Origin: Alphaproteobacteria bacterium
GTDB lineage: Bacteria; Pseudomonadota; Alphaproteobacteria; Micropepsales; Micropepsaceae
Direction of reading: 5' to 3'
NCBI GenBank assembly: GCA_017983635.1
Contig: JAGOBA010000008.1
Span: 101,142-165,141 of the forward strand
DNA length: 64,000 nt
Positions within the stretch are counted from its first letter, which is position 1; every line of letters starts with the position of its first letter. A program made the position numbers and the translations under genes. The notes below the pieces were generated by a model that ran no database searches, had not been told where the DNA came from, and saw only the letters and a program-made list of their open reading frames with translations. Positions 26,567 to 34,236 of the stretch are shown here, piece after piece.

Positions 26567-27216
26567 CAGACCGCTGATGGGCGTTCATCGCTTTGAAGAG
26601 GCTCATACTGATAGTAGGCGCCAATGGCCTCTTTCTGGCGACTTCCTGACACGCTGTGAGGGGGACTTCGACCGGATTGGATCGGCACAATCGTTCGGGG
26701 TTGTGGCAGCGCGACCAGGCCGGAGACGCCTCCTTTGGGCGCAACACGACGCGCTTCAGTGCCTGGAAATTCATGCGGTGGACACCGCGCGGGAGAAAGC
26801 TCCCTGCTCAGTGCGACGAACCGATACTTGGAAAGCGATGACTTGCGAAAATGGCACGCGTCCGTGCCGTTTCTGGGGCGTCGTCGATGACTGAGAAGAC
26901 GGCACGCGTGAATGGTACACGGCACAGTCCAGTATCGGCCGTGCTCGCCCTGAAAAACAGGGCGAATAGCCTGTTACCGCCTGTTGTACAGCGAATTTTC
27001 CTGTTTTCGGGATGCTATGCGCGCTGAACGCCGCAGAAATGCTCGCGTTCGCGATGAAATTCGCGATTTCGGAACAGGGCGCTAACAGGAACCGGAACAG
27101 GACGGTATCAGAGAAAGAGCAGGACGATCGCGGAATCGCTCACGTCCGCATGTTCTTGCGGCGCTAAAGTTGGAACTCCAACCGAGTCGCGACCGCAGTT
27201 CTGCACGAGCAGGATC
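26567..27216. other. Non-coding 650-base stretch with CCTGTT/AACAGG hexamer cluster
   Basis: No convincing gene is visible. Seven copies of one hexamer lie within 146 bases: CCTGTT at 26970, 26980 and 27000, and its complement AACAGG at 26956, 27073, 27084 and 27096. The cluster ends about 115 bases before the first gene of the phage-derived island. It could hold operators, a nuclease or terminase recognition site, or the island boundary; none of these is proven. Confidence 0.45.
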
Positions 27217-27999
27217 ATGTCAGCCAACATTGTCCACGTCGACTTCAACGCGCAGCCGATCTACGAGATCGGTGCCGTCGTGATCGCGACGCTGTGCTAC
27301 TCGGCGCCCGACGACAACGATAGCGATCGCGAAAAGGCCGTCACGGCGCTTTGCGCGTGGGCCTTGCGCGTCCGGGCGGAAGGGGACGCGACGTGGGCGA
27401 ACACGGCCCTGCCGATCAAGCCTTGCTATACCGCGCAGTCGTTCGAGGAGGTGGATCGCGTGCTTAAGGACGTGAACCGGCGCATGCGTGATCGTCTGGC
27501 GGCAGGCCGGATCGTGATGCCGTTCTTGCAGAAGGCGCTCACCGACGCGCTCCAGATTATTGGTAGGACGCCGATGAAGCCCACGGTGAACAAGCTTGCG
27601 CCCTATGTCCTGAAAGACCCCAGCGTCAGCGACACCGACAATGTGAAATCCCGCATCTGGAGCCCAAGCCGGTCCGTGCTGCACCTCGCCGGCGCGTTCG
27701 AGTTCGCGCACGACGTTTTGCACAAGGGTGGCCAACGGCTCGACTTCGTGACGATGCTTTGGAACGACGCCTTCATTCGCTTCGTGCTGAAGGTGGCCGA
27801 AGACGCCGAAGGGCTGATCGCCAAGAGTTTTTCAGACGGCGATCTCAAAATTGACCCGACGACACTGATTCGCGTGCGGGTGATCGAAAAGACGTCAAGG
27901 TCAGAAACACACACCGCCGGTGACCCTGATCAGGATTTGCGTATGGGCGACGTCTTCGCCCATGACCCACAGAAAGCAAACCCGCGCCGAGCCGGTTGA
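27217..27999 (+). CDS. Unknown protein at the start of the terminase island
   Basis: 260 aa, soluble, with no signal peptide or membrane segment. I do not recognise a family. The first two thirds look globular and mixed alpha/beta (GAVVIATLCYSA, LCAWALRVRAEGDATWANTALPIKPCY, LDFVTMLWNDAFIRFVLKVAEDAEGLI); the C-terminus is polar. The 3' end overlaps the start of the ParB-methyltransferase gene by about 38 bases, which suggests translational coupling in one operon. It is probably a phage or island protein acting with the methyltransferase or terminase genes. Confidence 0.62.
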   Translation: MSANIVHVDFNAQPIYEIGAVVIATLCYSAPDDNDSDREKAVTALCAWALRVRAEGDATWANTALPIKPCYTAQSFEEVDRVLKDVNRRMRDRLAAGRIVMPFLQKALTDALQIIGRTPMKPTVNKLAPYVLKDPSVSDTDNVKSRIWSPSRSVLHLAGAFEFAHDVLHKGGQRLDFVTMLWNDAFIRFVLKVAEDAEGLIAKSFSDGDLKIDPTTLIRVRVIEKTSRSETHTAGDPDQDLRMGDVFAHDPQKANPRRAG

Positions 28000-29347
28000 T
28001 CGCTCGCACCTCCGCCTCAAATGCGACTATGTCGCCCTCGATAGCTTGAAGCTGAACCCGCGCAATGCGCGGGTTCATAGCAAGGAACAAATCCGGCAGA
28101 TCGCCGACAGTATCCGTGCCCACGGTTGGATTTTTCCGATCGTGGTCGATAAGTCGGGGATCATCATCGCCGGCAACGGGCGATGGCAGGCCGGAAAGCT
28201 CATCGGGCTTCAAACCTGCCCCGTCATCCGGCTTGAGCATTTGAGCGAGGACGACTGCCTCGCGCTCGCGCTCGCCGACAACAAGCTCGCCGAAGACGCG
28301 ACGTGGAACGAGCCCGAGGTCGACCGGCAACTTCATGAGCTCTCGCTGCAGTTCGAGATCCCGAAGATTTCGGCGATCACGGGCTTCACCATTCCGCAGA
28401 TCGATTTTCGGATTGAGCGGATCGGGAATGGCGGAGCCAAGGATCGCGACGACGAGATCGTGGGCCACGAGGGCGAGCCGGTAAGCCGCATCGGCGATAT
28501 CTGGCATCTCGGCGAGCACAAGGTCATTTGCGGCGACGCGCTCGACCGCGCTTCCTATGAGCGCTTGATGGGCGCCGAGCGGGCGCAGATGGTGTTCGCG
28601 GACGCGCCCTATAACGTGAAGGTCCGCAGCGTCGTCGGCCGTGGCCGGCGCCGGTACCGCGAGTTCGACCAAGCCTCAGGCGAGAAATCGAAGGCCGCGT
28701 TCACGGAATTCTTGACGACCGCGCTCGGCCTCATGGCCGCCCACTCGACCGACGGCTCGTTGCACTACCTGTGCATGGACTGGCGGCATCAGGGCGAGAT
28801 GTGTGCCGCCATCGACGTCGTCTTCGGCCAGCTTCTCAACATGGCCGTCTGGGTCAAGCCAACCGGCGGCATGGGCTCGCTCTACCGCTCGGCGCACGAG
28901 CTGATCTTCATCGCCAAGAACGGCGCCGCCCCGCACATCAACAACATCCAACTCGGCAAGCATGAGCGGACGCGAACCAACGTCTGGGCCTACGACCGGC
29001 CCGTGCAATTCGGGCGCGAGACCATGGGAGAGCGCTTCGCGAGCAACCACCCGACGCCTAAGCCCGTCGCCATGATCGCCGATGCGATCATGGACGCCAC
29101 GAACCGCGGCGCGATCGTGCTCGATGGCTTCTTGGGCTCGGGCTCGACGCTGATCGGCTGCGAACGCGTGGGCCGGCGTTGCCGCGGTATCGAACTCGAC
29201 CCCAGGTACATCGACCTCACGATCTGCCGCTTCGAGCATGTGACCGGCAAAACCGCCCGCCACGCAAACGGAAAAACCTTCGCCCAGATCGCCAAGCAAC
29301 GCGGCGTCGATCTCCCTGCCCCTGCCGATCGCAGAAGGGGGCGCTGA
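27962..29347 (+). CDS. ParB-nuclease-domain DNA (N4/N6) methyltransferase
   Basis: 461 aa from the ATG at 27962. A ParB/Srx-like domain (residues about 20-120: NPRNARVHSKEQIRQIADSI, GIIIAGNGRWQAGKLIG) is fused to a beta-class DNA methyltransferase (about 180-450). Motif IV reads DAPY (residues 214-217) instead of the usual D/N/S-PPY. The AdoMet-binding motif I is FLGSGSTLIGCERVGRRCRGIELDPRY. This fusion is common in alphaproteobacterial prophages and phage remnants, usually just before terminase genes. It probably modifies the element's own DNA. Its stop overlaps the next start (TGATG). Confidence 0.88.
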   Translation: MTHRKQTRAEPVDRSHLRLKCDYVALDSLKLNPRNARVHSKEQIRQIADSIRAHGWIFPIVVDKSGIIIAGNGRWQAGKLIGLQTCPVIRLEHLSEDDCLALALADNKLAEDATWNEPEVDRQLHELSLQFEIPKISAITGFTIPQIDFRIERIGNGGAKDRDDEIVGHEGEPVSRIGDIWHLGEHKVICGDALDRASYERLMGAERAQMVFADAPYNVKVRSVVGRGRRRYREFDQASGEKSKAAFTEFLTTALGLMAAHSTDGSLHYLCMDWRHQGEMCAAIDVVFGQLLNMAVWVKPTGGMGSLYRSAHELIFIAKNGAAPHINNIQLGKHERTRTNVWAYDRPVQFGRETMGERFASNHPTPKPVAMIADAIMDATNRGAIVLDGFLGSGSTLIGCERVGRRCRGIELDPRYIDLTICRFEHVTGKTARHANGKTFAQIAKQRGVDLPAPADRRRGR

Positions 29348-29814
29348 TGTCTTCGAAAGCTACACAATTCAAGAAGGGCCGATCCGGCAATCCGAAGGGG
29401 CGGCCCAAGGGATCGAAGAACGCGCAAAACTTCGCGGCCGACTTCTTGAGCGAAGCCAACGAGCAGATCGCCGTCAGCGTCGACGGCAAGCGCAAGACCA
29501 TGTCGGTCGTGCGCGCGGGCATGAAGCAACTGCTCGCTAAAGCCGCCGCCGGCGATCTGCCGGCCATCAAGCACGTTTTGGAGCGCGTGGAAGCACTCGA
29601 AGACGCAGCCGCCCGGGCTGCCCCGAAAGAGACCTTCACCTTCACCGAACGCGATCGGGAGATCATCACCTATGTCTACGAAACTCTGGCGTCCGCAGCT
29701 GATCAAGCCGAAGCGCAAGAATCTCATCCGCCCGAGTCTGATCCGGCCTCAGAGCCCGAACGACCGGCCGAGCCCGAGCCTCAGCCAGAAGATGAGGACG
29801 ATCTATCGGAATGA
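29347..29814 (+). CDS. DUF5681 protein, probable small terminase-like subunit
   Basis: 155 aa. The N-terminal signature FKKGRSGNPKGRPKGSKN is that of DUF5681 (PF18932). A helical core (VRAGMKQLLAKAAAGDLPAIKHVLERVEAL) follows, then an acidic, proline-rich tail. Genes of this family lie directly before large terminase genes in alphaproteobacterial phages and phage islands, so a DNA-recognition (TerS-like) role is inferred. The start overlaps the methyltransferase stop, and the 3' end overlaps the terminase gene. Confidence 0.82.
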   Translation: MSSKATQFKKGRSGNPKGRPKGSKNAQNFAADFLSEANEQIAVSVDGKRKTMSVVRAGMKQLLAKAAAGDLPAIKHVLERVEALEDAAARAAPKETFTFTERDREIITYVYETLASAADQAEAQESHPPESDPASEPERPAEPEPQPEDEDDLSE

Positions 29815-31369
29815 CCTCTTCGCCTTCACCTGGCGGGCCTTTGGCGAGCTCTACCCGGACAAGCAGTTCTTCCCCAATTGGCACCTCTTCGTCATCGCGG
29901 CGAAGCTGCAGGCGGTGATGCGGGGCGAGATCACGCGTCTGGCGATCTGCCTGCCACCCAGAAGCCTCAAATCCTTCATGGCTTCGATCGCTTTCCCGGC
30001 CTGGGTCCTCGGGCATCATCCGTCGCGCGAGCTGCTCTGCGTCTCCTACGCGCAGGACCTGTCCGAGAAACTCGCCTGGGATATGCGTAGGCTGATGCAA
30101 ATGCCGTTCTATTTGGAGACGTTCGACACGCGGCTCTCCTCGGACCGCGGCGCGATCAGCGAGTTCACCACGACGGCCGGCGGGGTGCGCCTCTCAAGTT
30201 CGATCACGGGCGGCGTCACGGGCCGGGGCGGCGACATCAACATCGTGGATGACCCGCACAAGGCCGACGACGTGTTCAGCGAGGCGCGGCTCGCGGTGCC
30301 ACGCAACTTCTATGACAACACGCTCTATAGCCGCCTCAATGACAAGGTCCGGGGCGCGATGGTCATGATCGGTCAGCGCCTGCATGAGAACGACCTCATC
30401 GGCCATGCCTTGCGACAGGAACAGTGGGAGCTCGTCTCGTTCCCGGCGATTGCGACGCAGGACGAAGAGCACCGTGTCCTCACGCCCTATGGCCCAAGAA
30501 CCTTCCGCCGGGCCAAGGGCGAACTTCTCCACGCCGAGCGCGAGCCGCTCAGCGTGCTCGAACGGCAGCGCAAGGCGATGGGGCAAGCGTCGTTTCAGGC
30601 GCAGTACCAGCAAGACCCGACGCCGGCGGCTGGCAACTGGGTGCAGCCGAAATGGTTCCAGCGGTACGCGCCGGCGACGAAGCCGCGACAGTTCGACAGC
30701 ATCGCGCTCAGCGTCGACAGCGCGAACAAGGCAAGCGAGACGTCGGACTACACCGTGCTCACCGTCTGGGGCATCAGCGGCGAGCACTACTACCTCCTCC
30801 ACCTCGTGCGGGAGAGGGTGGAATTCCATGACCTTGTCACCCTCGTCGAGATGGTCGCGACCACCTACAAGGTTGACACCATTCTGATTGAGGATCGCGC
30901 TTCGGGTACGCAGCTCATTCAAGAACTGAAGCGCAAAGGCCGCTGGAACGTCATCGAATGCCAGCCGGTCGGCGACAAGGCGATGCGCTTCGGCCCTCAA
31001 GCGCACCTCTTCCGCTTGGGCCACGTCTTTGTGCCGGCCGATGCGCCTTGGGTGGACGAGTACATTCGCGAGCTTTGCGCGTTCCCGAACACGCACTACG
31101 CCGACCAGGTCGATTCAACGAGCCAGTTCTTGGCGTGGGTGCGTGAGCCCGGCACATCGTCGGCGCGGGGTTGGATCGAATACTTCCGGGGCCGCGTTGA
31201 GCAGAACGATGCAGCACAGGGCTTCACCGTCCGCTTGCGCGCGCCCGAGGGGGTTCACGAGGTTACGACGCGCAGGGGCCGATATGTTCAATGCAGGTAC
31301 ATGCGCGTGCGGGGTTTCAGTCCGGCGGAGGCGGAGGACCTGATCGCGAAGGGGTGGACGAAGGTCTGA
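29672..31369 (+). CDS. terL: Phage large terminase subunit
   Basis: 565 aa from the ATG at 29672; an alternative start at 29792 would remove a basic 40-residue leader and cut the overlap with the DUF5681 gene from 143 to 23 bases. The ATPase domain shows a Walker-A-like LPPRSLKS and Walker B INIVDDPHK. The RNase H-like nuclease domain follows from SIALSVDSAN, with LIEDRASGTQLIQEL and a late aspartate region near YADQVDSTSQFL. Both domains look intact. TerL packages phage DNA and cuts it, yet no portal, capsid or tail gene follows. Confidence 0.9.
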   Translation: MSTKLWRPQLIKPKRKNLIRPSLIRPQSPNDRPSPSLSQKMRTIYRNDLFAFTWRAFGELYPDKQFFPNWHLFVIAAKLQAVMRGEITRLAICLPPRSLKSFMASIAFPAWVLGHHPSRELLCVSYAQDLSEKLAWDMRRLMQMPFYLETFDTRLSSDRGAISEFTTTAGGVRLSSSITGGVTGRGGDINIVDDPHKADDVFSEARLAVPRNFYDNTLYSRLNDKVRGAMVMIGQRLHENDLIGHALRQEQWELVSFPAIATQDEEHRVLTPYGPRTFRRAKGELLHAEREPLSVLERQRKAMGQASFQAQYQQDPTPAAGNWVQPKWFQRYAPATKPRQFDSIALSVDSANKASETSDYTVLTVWGISGEHYYLLHLVRERVEFHDLVTLVEMVATTYKVDTILIEDRASGTQLIQELKRKGRWNVIECQPVGDKAMRFGPQAHLFRLGHVFVPADAPWVDEYIRELCAFPNTHYADQVDSTSQFLAWVREPGTSSARGWIEYFRGRVEQNDAAQGFTVRLRAPEGVHEVTTRRGRYVQCRYMRVRGFSPAEAEDLIAKGWTKV

Positions 31370-32086
31370 TTCGGCGCGACTGAGGTGAATGCTCTTTCTT
31401 CGGCGATTTTCGTTCGGCGCAGTGGCTTTGAGAGCTAGGCCGCAAGCGAGTTCACCGCCTTTCCGGCTAGCACCGCTTTGATCGTCTTGGCGAGCCACGG
31501 CCCTTGACGTGAGATTGCGACGATCGTCATTCCGTCGCCGACCGAGATCGCATCGCCGAGCGCGAAGAGGTGCGGGATCGAGGCTTCGACTTGGCAAGCA
31601 GAGTCCTTGATCCCTTTCGCCGCGCGGGCCATCGAAAGCGCCGCGCGACAATGGCGCGGTTTGATGCACTGCCGTCGCTTGCGATTCTGCGGCGCAAACG
31701 CCGATCACTTGGCGGCACTGACCGGCAACACTCAGCTGCTCGGGGTCATTTCGATAAATTCCTGGACGACCAGTGGACGTGAACGATTTTCCAACCCGCT
31801 GGCTGCCGATGCAAGACCATCGTTTCAAGTGAGATGCTGTTGATCGGTTTCCCGCTATACTCTCCGGTTATTCGACCTTCGGTGATTACCGTCGCTTGGT
31901 CGGGCGGTGCGAGGCCAAGGCCGCGTCCAAATCGCCTTCGTGCAGAGCCTTGTGAAAACCCTCGACGACGCGCACGGCCTCTTCAGACGACGCCTCGACG
32001 CCATGCGCGACGCAAGGCGCGCGACTTTCTGCCAGAGGTTCGGGGTTTCTACACGCTTGGGCTCGATTGCGACGCAGGCGTGGTTG
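31370..32086. other. Gene-poor stretch after the terminase gene
   Basis: No complete gene is convincing in these 717 bases. A minus-strand 65-codon frame at 31435-31632 (MARAAKGIKDSACQVEAS...) has no recognised relative. At 31886-32000 there is a short decayed NTF2-like segment, listed separately. The stretch probably marks the downstream edge of the phage-derived island. Confidence 0.4.
31886..32000 (-). pseudogene. Short remnant of an NTF2/SnoaL-like gene
   Basis: A minus-strand frame reads SSEEAVRVVEGFHKALHEGD then LDAALASHRP before a stop codon (31886-31888). This matches the first helices of SnoaL/DUF4440-type proteins, which need about 120 residues. No start codon, signal peptide or C-terminal strands remain. 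The assignment rests on about 30 residues. Confidence 0.3.
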
Positions 32087-32686
32087 CTACGCCGCGCTGG
32101 CAATCAGTTCCATCAACATGCGGCGCGTGCGGCGGGCGCTCCACGCGATGAGGGCGAGCCCGATTGCGATCAATGCGATCGCCATCCAGGGCACAAGCAC
32201 TTGCTCGCCACTCGACGCACCAAGCCCCAGTACGCGTAGTTGGTACTCGTCGTTGTCGAGCAGAAAGAGCCCGGCACGATCCGGCCGAAACAAGCTGTTG
32301 AGCGCGGCAAGGCCTACCGCAAGCCCCGCCGCACCTGTAAGAACGAGACCGATGGTGCGCATCAGGTAGGACGTGCCGCGCGCGGCATTGAGACGGAGTG
32401 TTCGATAAGCCATACTCAGACTCCCATGTTTGGCGGGCGCCCGAAAGACTGCGTCAGCGAGGAGTGGCGCCAGAAACTCCTTTGGACTACCGACTCGATC
32501 GAGCGCCGCGGTAAGTCTTGCAAACTCGTCCACCGTTGACGTCTCGTTCTCCAGAATGTCCCGCACATGCGACTTGAGATCGTCGATGAGCTCAATTCGC
32601 ACCGACGCCGCAAGAGGCGTGAGCACTGCCTCCGCCTTCAGAAAGTAGAGTCTCCATGCGCGCCGCGCTCGTGCGTCTTTGAACAT
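32087..32686 (-). CDS. Membrane protein with HAAS-like N-terminus, PadR partner
   Basis: 199 aa from the ATG at 32686. The cytosolic N-terminal part (VRIELIDDLKSHVRDILENE, LDRVGSPKEFLAPLL) looks like the HAAS/DUF1700 signalling domain, which typically sits in genes next to PadR regulators. Two hydrophobic segments follow (TIGLVLTGAAGLAVGLAAL and VPWMAIALIAIGLALIAWSA). It starts 2 bases after the padR-like gene stops, so both are co-transcribed. It may transmit a membrane signal to, or be the target of, the PadR protein. Confidence 0.75.
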   Translation of the reverse strand: MFKDARARRAWRLYFLKAEAVLTPLAASVRIELIDDLKSHVRDILENETSTVDEFARLTAALDRVGSPKEFLAPLLADAVFRAPAKHGSLSMAYRTLRLNAARGTSYLMRTIGLVLTGAAGLAVGLAALNSLFRPDRAGLFLLDNDEYQLRVLGLGASSGEQVLVPWMAIALIAIGLALIAWSARRTRRMLMELIASAA

Positions 32687-32688
32687 TC

Positions 32689-33030
32689 TCAGCCCTCCGT
32701 CGCGCGGTCGACAGCGCGCGTGATCTCGGCCCACGCAGTGCGCATCCCGGCAAGCGCCGCGGCGCCTTGCTTTGTCAAGGCATAGTACTTGCGCCCGGGG
32801 CCGGTCGTCGCGTGTTCCCATCTGTAACGAACGAAGCCCTCGTTCTTGAGCCGCAGAAGAATCGCATAGAGCGTGCCGTCACTGACACTCATGCCGCAGC
32901 GCGACTTCAGGTGCTCGACAAGTTCGTAGCCGTAGAACTCCTTCGTCGCGAGCGCCGCCATCACAACAAGCTCCAGCGTTCCCTTGCGCGCTTGCGATTC
33001 CCAGTTCGAAAGAAACTCATCCTGCGCCAC
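32689..33030 (-). CDS. PadR-family transcriptional regulator
   Basis: 113 aa. The winged-helix PadR domain covers nearly the whole protein: KGTLELVVMAALATKEFYGYELVEHL, then LYAILLRLKNEGFVRYRWE, then GRKYYALTKQGAAAL (the wing motif). PadR proteins are usually autorepressors controlling membrane or efflux genes. It heads a two-gene unit with the HAAS-like membrane protein and is divergent from the CPBP protease at 33108. The 77-base gap is AT-rich (AACATGCTATCTAGCATAGC) and probably holds its operator. Confidence 0.9.
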   Translation of the reverse strand: MAQDEFLSNWESQARKGTLELVVMAALATKEFYGYELVEHLKSRCGMSVSDGTLYAILLRLKNEGFVRYRWEHATTGPGRKYYALTKQGAAALAGMRTAWAEITRAVDRATEG

Positions 33031-33051
33031 GGCACACTCCGACTCGACGCA

Positions 33052-33090
33052 GAATCTATAACATGCTATCTAGCATAGCAATATAGTTTT
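33052..33090. promoter_or_regulatory. AT-rich divergent promoter region with ATGCTA/TAGCAT dyad
   Basis: Between the padR-like and CPBP genes, ATGCTA (33063-33068) and TAGCAT (33072-33077) form a short dyad in an AT-rich patch. PadR operators are commonly AT-rich inverted repeats with ATGT/ACAT-type half-sites. This makes it a plausible operator for autoregulation and for control of the divergent protease gene. Confidence 0.4.
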
Positions 33091-33107
33091 CAAAAGAGGG
33101 TAAAGCG

Positions 33108-33794
33108 ATGGGGCGGTCGACCGAGACGGCGGGGTGGAGAAATGGTGCGGCCTTCGGGTTGGTGGAAGTGGTGCTCTTCGCTGCCGTTTTCTTGGCCGGG
33201 TCACTTGGATACCTCCCGATAAGTCATACGCCTTACCTGCTTGTTCTTGGCTGGTTAATGCTCTTCGTCCGCGGCGCGCGCTGGACGGATGTTGGTTTTC
33301 GGTGGCCCCCGCATGGGGCCTCAGCGCTCGCGCTTGGCGCGCTCGCTGGCGTGGCGTTGTCTGTGCACGAGCTCATCGTGCTGGAGCCGCTCGTCCGTTC
33401 ATACACGGGCGCGTCGCCCGACCTAAGTCTGTTCAAAGATCTCAAGGGCAACTTGCAGGCGACACTGTTCTGGATCGCCTTGTCGTGGGTGTTGGCCGCC
33501 TTCGGCGAGGAAATGGTGTGGCGCGGCTACGCGATGAATCGCGTCGCCGAACTCTTCGGCGGCAACATCGCCGCCTGGATCCTGAGCACACTTGCCGTCA
33601 ATGTCGTCTTTGGCATCGCCCACGAGTATCAAGACCTTACGGGGATAATCGTCACAACGATCGGCGGTCTAACTTACGCCGTGCTCTACTTCCTCGCGGG
33701 CCGCAATCTCGCCGTTCCGATCATGGCACACGGCATGCAGAATACGTGCGACTTCACATTTATGTACATCGGCGGGATCATTCCAGGCGTTTAG
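33108..33794 (+). CDS. CPBP-family intramembrane metalloprotease
   Basis: 228 aa, multi-pass membrane protein. The CPBP/Abi (PF02517) motifs are GEEMVWRGYAMNRVAELFGG (EExxxR) and FGIAHEYQDLTG (the histidine motif), with a third histidine region in MAHGMQNTCDF. These residues form the metal site of Rce1-like glutamic/metal intramembrane proteases. Bacterial members can act in immunity, peptide maturation or signalling; no substrate can be assigned. GAGGG lies about 10 bases before the ATG. It is divergent from the padR pair. Confidence 0.85.
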   Translation: MGRSTETAGWRNGAAFGLVEVVLFAAVFLAGSLGYLPISHTPYLLVLGWLMLFVRGARWTDVGFRWPPHGASALALGALAGVALSVHELIVLEPLVRSYTGASPDLSLFKDLKGNLQATLFWIALSWVLAAFGEEMVWRGYAMNRVAELFGGNIAAWILSTLAVNVVFGIAHEYQDLTGIIVTTIGGLTYAVLYFLAGRNLAVPIMAHGMQNTCDFTFMYIGGIIPGV

Positions 33795-33843
33795 TCGCCT
33801 CTCCAGCATCGCCATCGTCCTTCTCCTTCGGCAAATGGTCAGC

Positions 33844-34233
33844 TTACATGACTAGACCAAACAACAAGGCAACCACGCCGAGCCCGGCGATTGCTGCGCT
33901 GAATCCCCATCGAGCGGCAAAGGTAGCTTCGACTGCGCGCTCCGGCATTGTTGGATCATATTCCACGGTGAGAGTGTCCCCAGCCGGATGCTGGGGTCGG
34001 TCATACCCAACTCCTGAGACGAACCGACGTTCAACTCCATCCATGTCATGGAAAACCACAACCGCGTGGTAGAAGACCGTGGGAGGCGTTTCTCCATCAG
34101 AACGCACAGCCCAATCAACGACCCGGCCAACAACGACTTTTGGCCGTCGCAAAGATCGGACGCGAGCGATCGCCAACCAAAGCGCCGCAAGAACGAAGGT
34201 GGCGCCGATCAGGATCAAATAGACCTTGAACAC
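33844..34233 (-). CDS. DUF3592 membrane protein
   Basis: 129 aa. The N-terminal helix (YLILIGATFVLAALWLAIA) is followed by an extracytoplasmic beta domain with VVVGRVVDWAVRSDG, YHAVVVFHDMDGVERRFVSG and YDRPQHPAGDTLTVEYDP. It ends with a C-terminal helix. That arrangement is characteristic of DUF3592 (PF12158). The function of the family is unknown. It begins just after the stop of the winged-helix/TPR regulator, in the same direction. Confidence 0.8.
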   Translation of the reverse strand: MFKVYLILIGATFVLAALWLAIARVRSLRRPKVVVGRVVDWAVRSDGETPPTVFYHAVVVFHDMDGVERRFVSGVGYDRPQHPAGDTLTVEYDPTMPERAVEATFAARWGFSAAIAGLGVVALLFGLVM

Positions 34234-34236
34234 GTG

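Noticed and set aside
31115..31828. 237-codon minus-strand frame over the end of terL
   Set aside because: Half of it is antisense to terL and the rest has no recognisable domain; even the short frame 31435-31632 is unsupported.
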